Assembly: GCA_019638935.1 (NCBI GenBank)
Contig: JAHBSW010000003.1
Span: 1-64,000 of the forward strand
Direction: 5' to 3'
Origin: Cryobacterium sp.
GTDB taxonomy: Bacteria; Actinomycetota; Actinomycetes; Actinomycetales; Microbacteriaceae
Length of the DNA: 64,000 nucleotides
The stretch's first letter is position 1. Every line of letters starts with the position of its first letter. A program made the position numbers and the translations under genes. Positions 52,931-61,095 of this stretch are shown piece by piece. The notes beneath the pieces are model-generated. The model had not been told where the DNA came from, did not search any database, and saw only the letters and a list, made by a program, of their open reading frames with translations.

Positions 52931-54664
52931 TTACTTCACCTTCTCGTCGGAGAGATCGACGACCGGGGCATCGGGGGCGTCTTTGAGCGGACCGATGCCG
53001 AGAGGAACCCCCGCCTCGGGGTGGTTGAGGTCGAACGCCGGCGACTCGGAACGGATGCGCGGGATCGAGGTGAAGTTGTGCCGTGGCGGCGGGCACGAGG
53101 TGGCCCACTCGAGCGAGCGGCTGTAGCCCCAGGGGTCGTTGACCGTGACCTGCGGAGCACGACGAGCGGTGATGAACACGTTGTAGAGGAACGGGATCAT
53201 CGAGATCGCGAGCAGCGCCGCGCCGATCGTCGACACCTGGTTCATCCACGTGAAGCCGTCCTCGGGCTGGTAGGTGGGGATACGACGGGGCATGCCCATC
53301 ACCCCGAGCCAGTGCTGGATGAGGAAGGTCATGTGGAAGCCGATGAAGAGCAGCCAGAAGTGCACCTTGCCCAGGCGGTCGTTGAGCATCTTGCCCGTCC
53401 ACTTGGGCCACCAGAAGTAGAACCCGCTGAACATGGCGAACACGACGGTGCCGAACACGACGTAGTGGAAGTGCGCGACGACGAAGTAGGTGTCGGAGAC
53501 GTGGAAGTCGAGCGGCGGGCTCGCGAGGATGACGCCGGTCAGACCGCCGAAGGTGAAGGTGACGAGAAAGCCGATCGCCCACAGCATCGGCGATTCGAAG
53601 GTCACCGATCCTCGGAACATCGTTCCCACCCAGTTGAATATCTTCACGCCGGTGGGCACGGCGATGAGCATCGTGAACAGGGCGAAGAAGGGCAGAAGCA
53701 CCGAGCCGGTGACGTACATGTGGTGCGCCCACACTGTCACGGAGAGCGCGGCGATGGCGATCGTGGCGTAGACGAGCGTCTTGTAGCCGAAGATCGGCTT
53801 GCGGCTGAATACCGGGAACACCTCGGACACGATGCCGAAGAACGGCAGGGCGATGATGTAGACCTCGGGGTGACCGAAGAACCAGAACAGATGCTGCCAG
53901 AGGATCGCTCCCCCGGCCTCGACGTTGAAGATCTGGCCGTCGAGCACGCGGTCCATTCCGAGACCGAGCAGCGCCGCGGCGAGCGGGGGGAAGGCCATGA
54001 GCACGAGCAGGCTCGTGATGAGCGTGTTCCAGGTGAAGATCGGCATGCGCCACATCGTCATGCCCGGCGCGCGCATCGTGATGATGGTGGTGATGAAGTT
54101 GACGGCACCGAGGATCGTGCCGAAACCGCTCAGAGCGAGACCGAACACCCAGAGATTTCCGCCGATACCGGGCGAGAAGGTCGTCGACGACAGCGGGGCA
54201 TAGGCGAACCAGCCGAAGGATGCCGCCCCCTGCGGCGTCAGGAAGCCAGCGACGGCGATAGCGCTGCCGAAGGTGAAGAGCCAGTAGGTGAAGGCGTTGA
54301 GGCGCGGGAACGCGACATCCGGGGCGCCTATCTGCAGCGGCATGATCCAGTTCGCGAAGCCGACGAAGAGCGGCGTCGCGAACATGAGCAGCATGATCGT
54401 GCCGTGCATGGTGAAGAGCTGGTTGTACTGCTCCATCGACTGCAGGATCTCATTGCCCGGGGCGACGAGCTGTGCACGGATGACGAGCGCCATCACACCG
54501 CCCAGGCAGAAGTAGATGAACGACGTGACGAGGTACATCGTGCCGATCTTCTTGTGATCGGTCGTGGTCATCCAGTCGACGATCGCGTCACCCCAGCTCC
54601 CTCGCTTGGGGCGGACGGTGCCCACCGACGTCGAGCCTGGTTTCGTTGCGGTCGCGGTGCTCAT
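52931..54664 (-). CDS. ctaD: Cytochrome c oxidase subunit I CtaD
   Basis: 577-aa haem-copper oxidase core. Signatures: start [20 protein letters not shown], the haem a ligand region around [20 protein letters not shown], the CuB/Tyr region [24 protein letters not shown], and the haem histidines in [11 protein letters not shown]. The ATG overlaps the ctaC TGA by 4 bp. Frames open upstream are over ctaC and not real. Confidence 0.97.
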   Translation of the reverse strand: MSTATATKPGSTSVGTVRPKRGSWGDAIVDWMTTTDHKKIGTMYLVTSFIYFCLGGVMALVIRAQLVAPGNEILQSMEQYNQLFTMHGTIMLLMFATPLFVGFANWIMPLQIGAPDVAFPRLNAFTYWLFTFGSAIAVAGFLTPQGAASFGWFAYAPLSSTTFSPGIGGNLWVFGLALSGFGTILGAVNFITTIITMRAPGMTMWRMPIFTWNTLITSLLVLMAFPPLAAALLGLGMDRVLDGQIFNVEAGGAILWQHLFWFFGHPEVYIIALPFFGIVSEVFPVFSRKPIFGYKTLVYATIAIAALSVTVWAHHMYVTGSVLLPFFALFTMLIAVPTGVKIFNWVGTMFRGSVTFESPMLWAIGFLVTFTFGGLTGVILASPPLDFHVSDTYFVVAHFHYVVFGTVVFAMFSGFYFWWPKWTGKMLNDRLGKVHFWLLFIGFHMTFLIQHWLGVMGMPRRIPTYQPEDGFTWMNQVSTIGAALLAISMIPFLYNVFITARRAPQVTVNDPWGYSRSLEWATSCPPPRHNFTSIPRIRSESPAFDLNHPEAGVPLGIGPLKDAPDAPVVDLSDEKVK

Positions 54665-55563
54665 TCTCCCGTACCCTGTTCGTTCCTGATCGCCGGGGCT
54701 TGGTTGTCCGGCAGGTTGGTGTTGCGGTTGTACTCGGGGCCGAGTCGACCCGTGTTTCCGGCCGCCTCGAGTCCGGCGATGAACCGCTCGTATTCGGCTT
54801 CGGAGACGACCTTGACCGTGAATAGCATCAGCGAGTGGTACTCGCCGCAGAGTTCGGCGCACTTGCCCCGGTACTCGCCCTCGGCAAGCGGGGTGAAGTA
54901 CATGTGGTTCGACTTCGCCGGGATCATGTCCTTCTTGTACAAATACTCGACGATCCACAGCGAGTGGACGACGTCGCGGCTCTCGAGCGTGATCTCCACC
55001 GACTTGTTGACGGGAAGCACGAGGGTGGGCAGCGCCGCGTAGTCGATGAAGGGCGCTTCGTCGATCTGGCGGGCCTGCTCGCCCTCGACGTAGACGTTCT
55101 CATCGAGGTAGTTGAAGTCCCATGACCACTGCTTGCCGAACACCTCGATCTTGACATCCGGGTCTTCGATCGGCTGCTCGATGGCGGCCTGATCGCGCGC
55201 CGTGAAGGCGAAGAAACCGAGCACGAGCACGAGGGGGGCGATCGTGTAGAGCGCCTCGATCGGCATGTTGTAGCGAAGCTGCACCGGCAGACCAGTCTGA
55301 CCCTTGCGGCGACGGTAGATGACCATCGTCCAGAGAATGAGGCCCCAGGTGACGACTCCCACGATCATGAGCACGATCCAGGAGTTCGTCCACAGACCTT
55401 CGATGCGGTCCCAGTGGTCGGTGATGCCGGGTTCGCCCGGCAGGTAACCCTGCAGTTGCTGCGGAGTGCATCCGGCAAGGACTGCGGCGATAGTCGCAGC
55501 CACCGGTATGGCAATCCAGCGAAGACGGCGGTTGGAGCGCACCTGAAACCTCTCGGATGACAC
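54661..55563 (-). CDS. ctaC: Cytochrome c oxidase subunit II CtaC (lipoprotein)
   Basis: 300-aa subunit with a lipoprotein signal (VLAGCTPQQ; Cys about 32), two membrane helices ([19 protein letters not shown] and the next) and a CuA domain whose ligands lie in [16 protein letters not shown] (His) and [12 protein letters not shown] (Cys, Cys, His, Met). It accepts electrons from QcrC. Head of ctaC-ctaD-ctaF-GNAT. Confidence 0.96.
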   Translation of the reverse strand: MSSERFQVRSNRRLRWIAIPVAATIAAVLAGCTPQQLQGYLPGEPGITDHWDRIEGLWTNSWIVLMIVGVVTWGLILWTMVIYRRRKGQTGLPVQLRYNMPIEALYTIAPLVLVLGFFAFTARDQAAIEQPIEDPDVKIEVFGKQWSWDFNYLDENVYVEGEQARQIDEAPFIDYAALPTLVLPVNKSVEITLESRDVVHSLWIVEYLYKKDMIPAKSNHMYFTPLAEGEYRGKCAELCGEYHSLMLFTVKVVSEAEYERFIAGLEAAGNTGRLGPEYNRNTNLPDNQAPAIRNEQGTGE

Positions 55564-55671
55564 GGACGATGTTGAACTGAAGTCTATTGGACTCGTTGCC
55601 AGCCTAGTCCGATTGGCGCGCCCCTATGAGACCAACACCGCGAAGCGAGAGGCTCGTGAGCGCGACAACGA

Positions 55672-56025
55672 TCAGTGGAACGAGTCTCCGCACGCGCAGC
55701 TTCCCGCGGCGTTGGGGTTGTCGATCGTGAACCCCTGCTTCTGAATCGTGTCTTCGAAGTCGATCGTCGCGCCCTCGAGATACGGCGAACTCATCTTGTC
55801 GACGACGACCTCGACACCATCGAAGTCCACGGTCGCGTCTCCGTCGAGCAGGCGCTCATCGAAGTAGAGCTGGTAGATCAGCCCCGAGCATCCGCCGGGC
55901 TGAACCGCGACGCGCAGGCGCAGATCGTCTCGGCCCTCCTGCTCGCACAAGGAACGCACCTTGTCCGCGGCAGTGGCGGTGAGGCCGACGCCGTGTGCAG
56001 CGGTTTCGGTGATGGTGTCGCTCAT
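55672..56025 (-). CDS. erpA: Iron-sulfur cluster insertion protein (ErpA/HesB family)
   Basis: 117-aa A-type Fe-S carrier. The three ligand cysteines are in QPGGCSGLIYQLYFDE and GSCACGDSFH at the C-terminus. A gene of this type upstream of ctaC is conserved in actinobacteria (for example Rv2204c/Rv2200c). ATG 56025 with GAGGAG RBS upstream. Confidence 0.94.
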   Translation of the reverse strand: MSDTITETAAHGVGLTATAADKVRSLCEQEGRDDLRLRVAVQPGGCSGLIYQLYFDERLLDGDATVDFDGVEVVVDKMSSPYLEGATIDFEDTIQKQGFTIDNPNAAGSCACGDSFH

Positions 56026-56051
56026 GGATAACTCCTCGCTAGCTGAACTCT

Positions 56052-57464
56052 CTAACCGAGTGTACCCGCGTTGAGTTTCGTAAGCAGGATCGCCTCGGTA
56101 TGAATTGCGCGCTTGAACACACCGAGGTGAAGCGACTCGTTGGGGCTGTGGGCGCGGGTGTCGGGATCCTCGACCCCCGTGACGAGAATTTCGGCCCGGG
56201 GAAACTTCTCGACCAGGTCGGCGATGAAGGGAATGGACCCGCCGATGCCGGTCTCGAGCGGCTCGTTGCCCCACGCTTCGCTCATCGCCTGCTTGACCAG
56301 CGCCACCGCCGGCCCGCTCGTGTCGACGAGGAACGGGTTGCCGAGCTGAAGGTCGTCGTACTCGAGGTGTGCACCGAACGGAACACGCGCTTCGAGGTGG
56401 GCGGTGATCGCCTCGTACGCGTCCTGTGCCGTCTGACCCGGTGCGATGCGCGCGCTGATGCGGGCTCGAACCGTGGGAACGAGGGTGTTGGATGCGTTGG
56501 CGATGTCGGGCGCGTCGATACCGGTCACGGTGATGGCCGGCTGATTCCACAGCCGATCGAGAATGGGTCCGGTTCCTACCGGCGCGACCCCGTCGAGGAA
56601 GGCGGCGTCCCGAACGAGCGTGGACTCGGGGTACTCGGGGGTGTCGCTCGTTCGGCTCCTGAGGCCGTCGACGGCCGCGGAGCCGTTCTCGTCGTGCAGG
56701 GTCGCGAGCAGCTGGATAGCGGCGAGCATGGCATCCGGTGCCGCTCCCCCGAACATGCCCGAGTGCGACGCGTGCGCGAGGGTGCTGATGCGCACGTTGA
56801 ACGCGACGGCGCCGCGCAGGGCGACGGTGAGCGAGGGAGTGCTCACGTTCCAGTTGTCGCTGTCGGCGACGACGATGACGTCGGCGCTGAGCTCTTCGCG
56901 ATACTGCTCGAGGAAGTTGGCGAACGAGCCCGAACCCCACTCCTCTTCGCCCTCGATGAAGAGCGCGAGCCCGAGGTCGAAATCTGGCCCGACCGTGGCG
57001 ACGAGGGCGCGGATCGCCGCGATGTGCGCGATGACGCCGGCCTTGTCGTCGGCGGTGCCACGACCGTAGAGGCGGTCTCCCTTGACGGTGGGCTCGAACG
57101 GCGATGTCTCCCACTCCTCGTCCTTGCCCGGTGGCTGCACGTCGTGGTGCGCATAGAGCAGAATCGTCGGCTTGCCGCCCCGCGCCTTGCGCGTCGCAAG
57201 CACCGCGGGCTGACCGAGGTCGTCGCTTGCACCGAGCTTGGCGCGTGAGATGGTGACCGACTCGAAGACCCCGGTCTGCTCGGCGAGCTCGGCGACCGCT
57301 TCGGCGCTCGCCTGAACGTGTGCGGGGTCGAATGCGGCCCAAGAGACGGAAGGAATCCGCACCAGTCTGCTGAGGTCGGCGACCGCGGCGGGAAACCCCG
57401 AGGCCACGGCCTCGGCAAGAGCGGGATCGACGGGGGACGTGCCGGAAACGGAGGTCGTGGACAT
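56052..57464 (-). CDS. M20 family dipeptidase
   Basis: 470-aa zinc peptidase like the carnosinase/CNDP group. Ligands in LLYAHHDVQPPGKDEEW (His), GRGTADDKAGVIAH (Asp) and FIEGEEEWGSG (Glu pair), with the family lid domain in the middle. Paralogue of the gene at 11473 but without the repeat-derived insert. Exact substrate unknown. Confidence 0.9.
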   Translation of the reverse strand: MSTTSVSGTSPVDPALAEAVASGFPAAVADLSRLVRIPSVSWAAFDPAHVQASAEAVAELAEQTGVFESVTISRAKLGASDDLGQPAVLATRKARGGKPTILLYAHHDVQPPGKDEEWETSPFEPTVKGDRLYGRGTADDKAGVIAHIAAIRALVATVGPDFDLGLALFIEGEEEWGSGSFANFLEQYREELSADVIVVADSDNWNVSTPSLTVALRGAVAFNVRISTLAHASHSGMFGGAAPDAMLAAIQLLATLHDENGSAAVDGLRSRTSDTPEYPESTLVRDAAFLDGVAPVGTGPILDRLWNQPAITVTGIDAPDIANASNTLVPTVRARISARIAPGQTAQDAYEAITAHLEARVPFGAHLEYDDLQLGNPFLVDTSGPAVALVKQAMSEAWGNEPLETGIGGSIPFIADLVEKFPRAEILVTGVEDPDTRAHSPNESLHLGVFKRAIHTEAILLTKLNAGTLG

Positions 57465-57504
57465 GCGGGTAATCTTATCCAGACACCGAATTCAGGGGCT
57501 GATA

Positions 57505-58113
57505 GTGGCGAAGCCAGACAAGAACACAGATCGAGTCAAGAGCACCGGCGCGGTCGACAACGCCGACACGGTCGGCGCAGACGTCGACGCGCCCGCGAGC
57601 GGCAAGGGTCGACCGACTCCGACGCGCAAGCAGCGCGAGGCCGCCAACCTGCGCCCGCTCGTCTCGAACGACCGCAAGGCCGCGGCGAAGGAAGCGCGCG
57701 CCAAGATGGCGGTCGAGCGCGAGAAGGCCCGGGTGGGCATGGCCGCCGGCGAGGAGAGGTACCTGCCTCAGCGTGATCGCGGCCCGCAGCGCAAGTGGAT
57801 TCGCGACTACGTCGACGCGCGCTTCAGTGTCGGTGAGATCCTCATCCCGCTCATGTTCGTCGTCATCTTCATGACCCTCATCGACAATGCGAACGTTCAG
57901 TTCTTCGCCATCGTCGCCCTGTGGCTATTCTTCGCCGCGGCGATCGCCGATGGCTTTCTGCTCGGCTGGCTCGTCAAGCGCAAGCTCGGCGCGAAGCACG
58001 GCGAGGCGAACGTGCAGAAGGGCAGCCGCTGGTATGCGGCGATGCGCGGAATGCAGCTCCGGATGCTGCGCCTGCCGAAGCCGCAGGTCAAGCGCGGGCA
58101 GTTCCCCGACTAG
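57505..58113 (+). CDS. DUF3043 family membrane protein
   Basis: 202-aa actinobacterial protein with a long charged N-terminus (TPTRKQREAANLRPLVSNDR), then RDYVDARFSVGEILIPLMF and two membrane helices near residues 113-150. DUF3043 proteins are conserved in actinobacteria close to the cta genes. Function unknown. GTG start; the stop shares CTAG with the convergent pyrD stop. Confidence 0.88.
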   Translation: MAKPDKNTDRVKSTGAVDNADTVGADVDAPASGKGRPTPTRKQREAANLRPLVSNDRKAAAKEARAKMAVEREKARVGMAAGEERYLPQRDRGPQRKWIRDYVDARFSVGEILIPLMFVVIFMTLIDNANVQFFAIVALWLFFAAAIADGFLLGWLVKRKLGAKHGEANVQKGSRWYAAMRGMQLRMLRLPKPQVKRGQFPD

Positions 58114-59153
58114 CTTCCGGCGGCGGCGCGATTCAGTCTGCGCAGCCCTCGGTTGATCGTGTGCGCCCAGAGGGGGCCGCGGTAGAGAAAGCCGGTGTAG
58201 CCCTGCACGAGGGTCGCTCCGTGGGCAAGCCGCTCGGCGACATCCTGAGCCGTCTCGACGCCGCCCACCGAGATGACGCAGAAGTCGGCGGGAACGGCCG
58301 AGCGGATGAGCCTCAGCACGGCGAGGGAGCGAGCCGCGAGCGGTGCGCCGGAAAGCCCGCCCTCCCCCGCTGCTGCGACCGTCGCGGCATCGGTTCTGAG
58401 ACCCTCCCGCGCGAGCGTCGTGTTCGTCGCGATGATGCCGTCGAGCGCGAGTTCGAGCGCGAGCGCGGCGATGCGCTCGACCTCGCGATCGCTCAGGTCG
58501 GGGGCGATCTTGACCAGCACGGGCGTGCTGCCTGCCGCCTCTCTGACCGCGCTCAGCAACGGTGCGAGCTTGTCGAGCTCCTGGAGTCCGCGCAGCCCGG
58601 GCGTGTTGGGCGAACTGACATTGACCACGAGATAGTCCGCGAGTGGCGCGACGAGACGAGCGGAGGCGAGGTAGTCGTCGATCGCCTCATCGACAGCGAC
58701 CGCGCGAGACTTGCCGATATTGACTCCCACGACGGGGCGACGGGCGCGGTCACGTATCCTGCGCAAACGGGGCGCCACAGCACGAACGCCGTCGTTGTTG
58801 AAGCCCATGCGGTTGATCACCGCGCGATCGGCAAGGAGACGGAACAGTCGCGGCCTGGGGTTGCCCGGCTGCTCGAGAGCCGTGATCGTTCCCACCTCGA
58901 CGTGGGTGAAGCCGAGCTGTCCCAGTCCCGTGACGAGCTCCGCGTTCTTGTCGAAACCCGCGGCGAGGCCGAAGGGGGAGGCGAATCGGTGTCCGAGCGT
59001 CTGCACCGCGAGTGTGGGGTGCGGGCGCGTCCACGCGCGAACGATCCTGCCGATTCCGCTGAGTGCGAGCATTCGGATGACCCAGGCGGCGAAGCCGTGC
59101 GCGCGCTCGGGGTCCATGCGCGACAGCACGAGAGCGAAGAGAAGACGATACAT
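58110..59153 (-). CDS. pyrD: Quinone-dependent dihydroorotate dehydrogenase (class 2)
   Basis: 347-aa membrane-associated FMN enzyme of pyrimidine synthesis that reduces quinone. N-terminal helix MYRLLFALVLSRMDPERAHG for membrane binding, FGLAAGFDKNAEL, the catalytic Ser region VNVSSPNTPGLRGLQ, and KIAPDLSDREVE and SVGGVETAQDVAERL. Links pyrimidine synthesis to the menaquinone pool used by QcrB. Confidence 0.95.
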   Translation of the reverse strand: MYRLLFALVLSRMDPERAHGFAAWVIRMLALSGIGRIVRAWTRPHPTLAVQTLGHRFASPFGLAAGFDKNAELVTGLGQLGFTHVEVGTITALEQPGNPRPRLFRLLADRAVINRMGFNNDGVRAVAPRLRRIRDRARRPVVGVNIGKSRAVAVDEAIDDYLASARLVAPLADYLVVNVSSPNTPGLRGLQELDKLAPLLSAVREAAGSTPVLVKIAPDLSDREVERIAALALELALDGIIATNTTLAREGLRTDAATVAAAGEGGLSGAPLAARSLAVLRLIRSAVPADFCVISVGGVETAQDVAERLAHGATLVQGYTGFLYRGPLWAHTINRGLRRLNRAAAGS

Positions 59154-59188
59154 AGCGCGGTCAGACTATCGCCACGGGGTGAGGCGAT

Positions 59189-59704
59189 TCAGCCTTTTGC
59201 CGTCGCTTTGACCGCGGCGGCCTCGGTCTGCGAAACGCCTGCTTCGGCTGCCTCCGTGTCGTGCTCGACGCGCAGGAGCGTGATGGCCTGCTCGAAGTCG
59301 TCCAGGGACTCGAACGCCTGGTAGACGCTCGCGAATCGCAGATAGGCGACCTCATCGAGTTCGCGGAGCGGAGGCAGGATCGCGAGCCCGATCTCGTTGG
59401 CGTCGATCTGAGAGGTTCCCGTTGCGCGGATCGCCTCCTCGACCCTTTGCGCGAGCACAGCGAGGTCGGCATCGGTCACCGGACGACCCTGACACGCCTT
59501 GCGCACGCCCGTGACGATCTTCTCGCGGCTGAAGGGCTCGAGCACTCCGCTGCGTTTGACGACGCTGAGGCTGGCCGTCTCGGTCGTGCTGAACCGTCGA
59601 CCGCACTCGGGGCACTGGCGGCGACGGCGAATCGCGACACCGTCGTCCGACGTGCGCGAGTCAACGACGCGCGAATCGGGAAATCGGCAGAACGGGCAGA
59701 ACAT
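59189..59704 (-). CDS. nrdR: Ribonucleotide reductase repressor NrdR
   Basis: 171-aa regulator with an N-terminal zinc ribbon (CPFC...CPECGRRF, about residues 3-40) and an ATP-cone ([18 protein letters not shown] onward). It represses ribonucleotide reductase genes in response to dATP/ATP. The C-terminal 20 residues ([20 protein letters not shown]) are low-complexity and extra to the core. Confidence 0.95.
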   Translation of the reverse strand: MFCPFCRFPDSRVVDSRTSDDGVAIRRRRQCPECGRRFSTTETASLSVVKRSGVLEPFSREKIVTGVRKACQGRPVTDADLAVLAQRVEEAIRATGTSQIDANEIGLAILPPLRELDEVAYLRFASVYQAFESLDDFEQAITLLRVEHDTEAAEAGVSQTEAAAVKATAKG

Positions 59705-59716
59705 GGTGGCTACAGA

Positions 59717-61051
59717 CTATCCCGACGCCCCCGGGGAACGCGGGAGGCGAGCCGTGACCGCATCGGCGTGCGCGGGCAGGTCTTCGGCGGTCGCCAGGGC
59801 ACGGATGTCTCGCTCGACCCCCGCGAGAGCCTCGGCGTCGTATCGAATGACCTGCTGCGGTCGCACGAAGGTGTGGACGCCGAGGCCGGAGGAGAATCGT
59901 GCTTGGCCTCCGGTGGGCAGTACGTGATTGGAGCCGGCGAGGTAGTCCCCGAGGCTCACGGGTGAGTGCGCCCCGACGAAGATCGCACCCGCGTTGTGGA
60001 TCAGACCCAGTGTGCGAGTGGGATCGGCGGTCTGCAGCTCGAGGTGCTCCGGTGCGTACGCGTCGCTGAAGCGGGCCGCAGCCACCTCGTCGTCGACGAG
60101 CACGATCGCGGACTGCGCGCCGCCAAGGGCTGTGCGCACGCGGTCGCCGTGCTTGGTCGCGTCGACGAGCCGTTCGAGTTCGCGCCGCACCCCCTCGGCG
60201 AGCTCGGCCGAGTCGGTCACGAGCACGGAGGCGGCGAGCTCATCGTGCTCCGCCTGGCTCACGAGGTCGGCCGCCACGAGCACGGGGTCGGCATCGGCAT
60301 CGGCGATGACCAGTATCTCCGTCGGCCCGGCCTCGGAGTCGATGCCGACGACCCCCCGTACGAGCCGTTTCGCCGCCGCCACGAACACGTTGCCGGGACC
60401 GGTGATGAGATCGACGGGGTCGAGACCCAGGTCGTCGACTCCGAAGGCGAGCGCGCCGATCGCGCTCGCTCCCCCGATCGCGTAGACCTCGGTGACACCG
60501 AGCAGGGCCGCCGCCCCGAGAACGGTCGGGTGAACGGCACCGTCGAACTCCCTCTGCGCTGGGCTCGCCACGACGATCGACTCCACGCCCGCCTCCTGCG
60601 CGGGCACGACGTTCATGACGACGCTGGACGGATACACGGCCTTGCCGCCGGGAACGTAGAGTCCGACACGCCGGATCGCCTGCCAGCGCTGCTCGACGAC
60701 GGCACCGTCGCTCAGCACCGTGCGGGTCGGCTGCGGCACCTGTGCGCGCGAGACCGAGCGCACTCGCGAGATCGCGCGCTCGAGGGCCGACCGCACCGAC
60801 GGGTCGAGCCGAGCGAGCGCCGCGGGCAGTTCGTGCTCCGCCACGCGAAGGGATGGCGGTCGCACACCGTCGAAGCGCTCGGCGTGCTCGAGCAGAGCCG
60901 CCGTGCCGCGTGAGCGCACGTCGTCGATGAGGTCACCGGCGGCGATCGTGGCGTGCGAGACATCCGTCTCGGGGCGCGGGATCTCGCGCGCGAGTTCAGC
61001 TGCCGACAGACCGCGGCCGCGAAGATCGAGAGTGCGAATCATTTCATGCAA
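59717..61051 (-). CDS. hisD: Histidinol dehydrogenase
   Basis: 444-aa zinc enzyme for the last two steps of histidine synthesis. Signatures VGLYVPGGKAVYPSSVVMN, DLITGPGNVFVAAAKRLVRG, and the zinc-binding AGPTEILVIADADAD region with SQAEHDE. The start is uncertain between ATG 61051 and ATG 61042 (MIRTLDLRG); TAGACT just upstream suggests a leaderless message. Confidence 0.95.
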   Translation of the reverse strand: MHEMIRTLDLRGRGLSAAELAREIPRPETDVSHATIAAGDLIDDVRSRGTAALLEHAERFDGVRPPSLRVAEHELPAALARLDPSVRSALERAISRVRSVSRAQVPQPTRTVLSDGAVVEQRWQAIRRVGLYVPGGKAVYPSSVVMNVVPAQEAGVESIVVASPAQREFDGAVHPTVLGAAALLGVTEVYAIGGASAIGALAFGVDDLGLDPVDLITGPGNVFVAAAKRLVRGVVGIDSEAGPTEILVIADADADPVLVAADLVSQAEHDELAASVLVTDSAELAEGVRRELERLVDATKHGDRVRTALGGAQSAIVLVDDEVAAARFSDAYAPEHLELQTADPTRTLGLIHNAGAIFVGAHSPVSLGDYLAGSNHVLPTGGQARFSSGLGVHTFVRPQQVIRYDAEALAGVERDIRALATAEDLPAHADAVTARLPRSPGASG

Positions 61052-61095
61052 GTCTACGGTTCGCTTTCGAAGGCGACTCCGCGGGTTACGGGACT

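Noticed and set aside
52832..55042. Long plus-strand open frame opposite ctaD/ctaC
   Set aside because: Composition is Arg/Glu/His-rich low-complexity, typical of antisense frames in GC-rich DNA; the real genes are on the minus strand.
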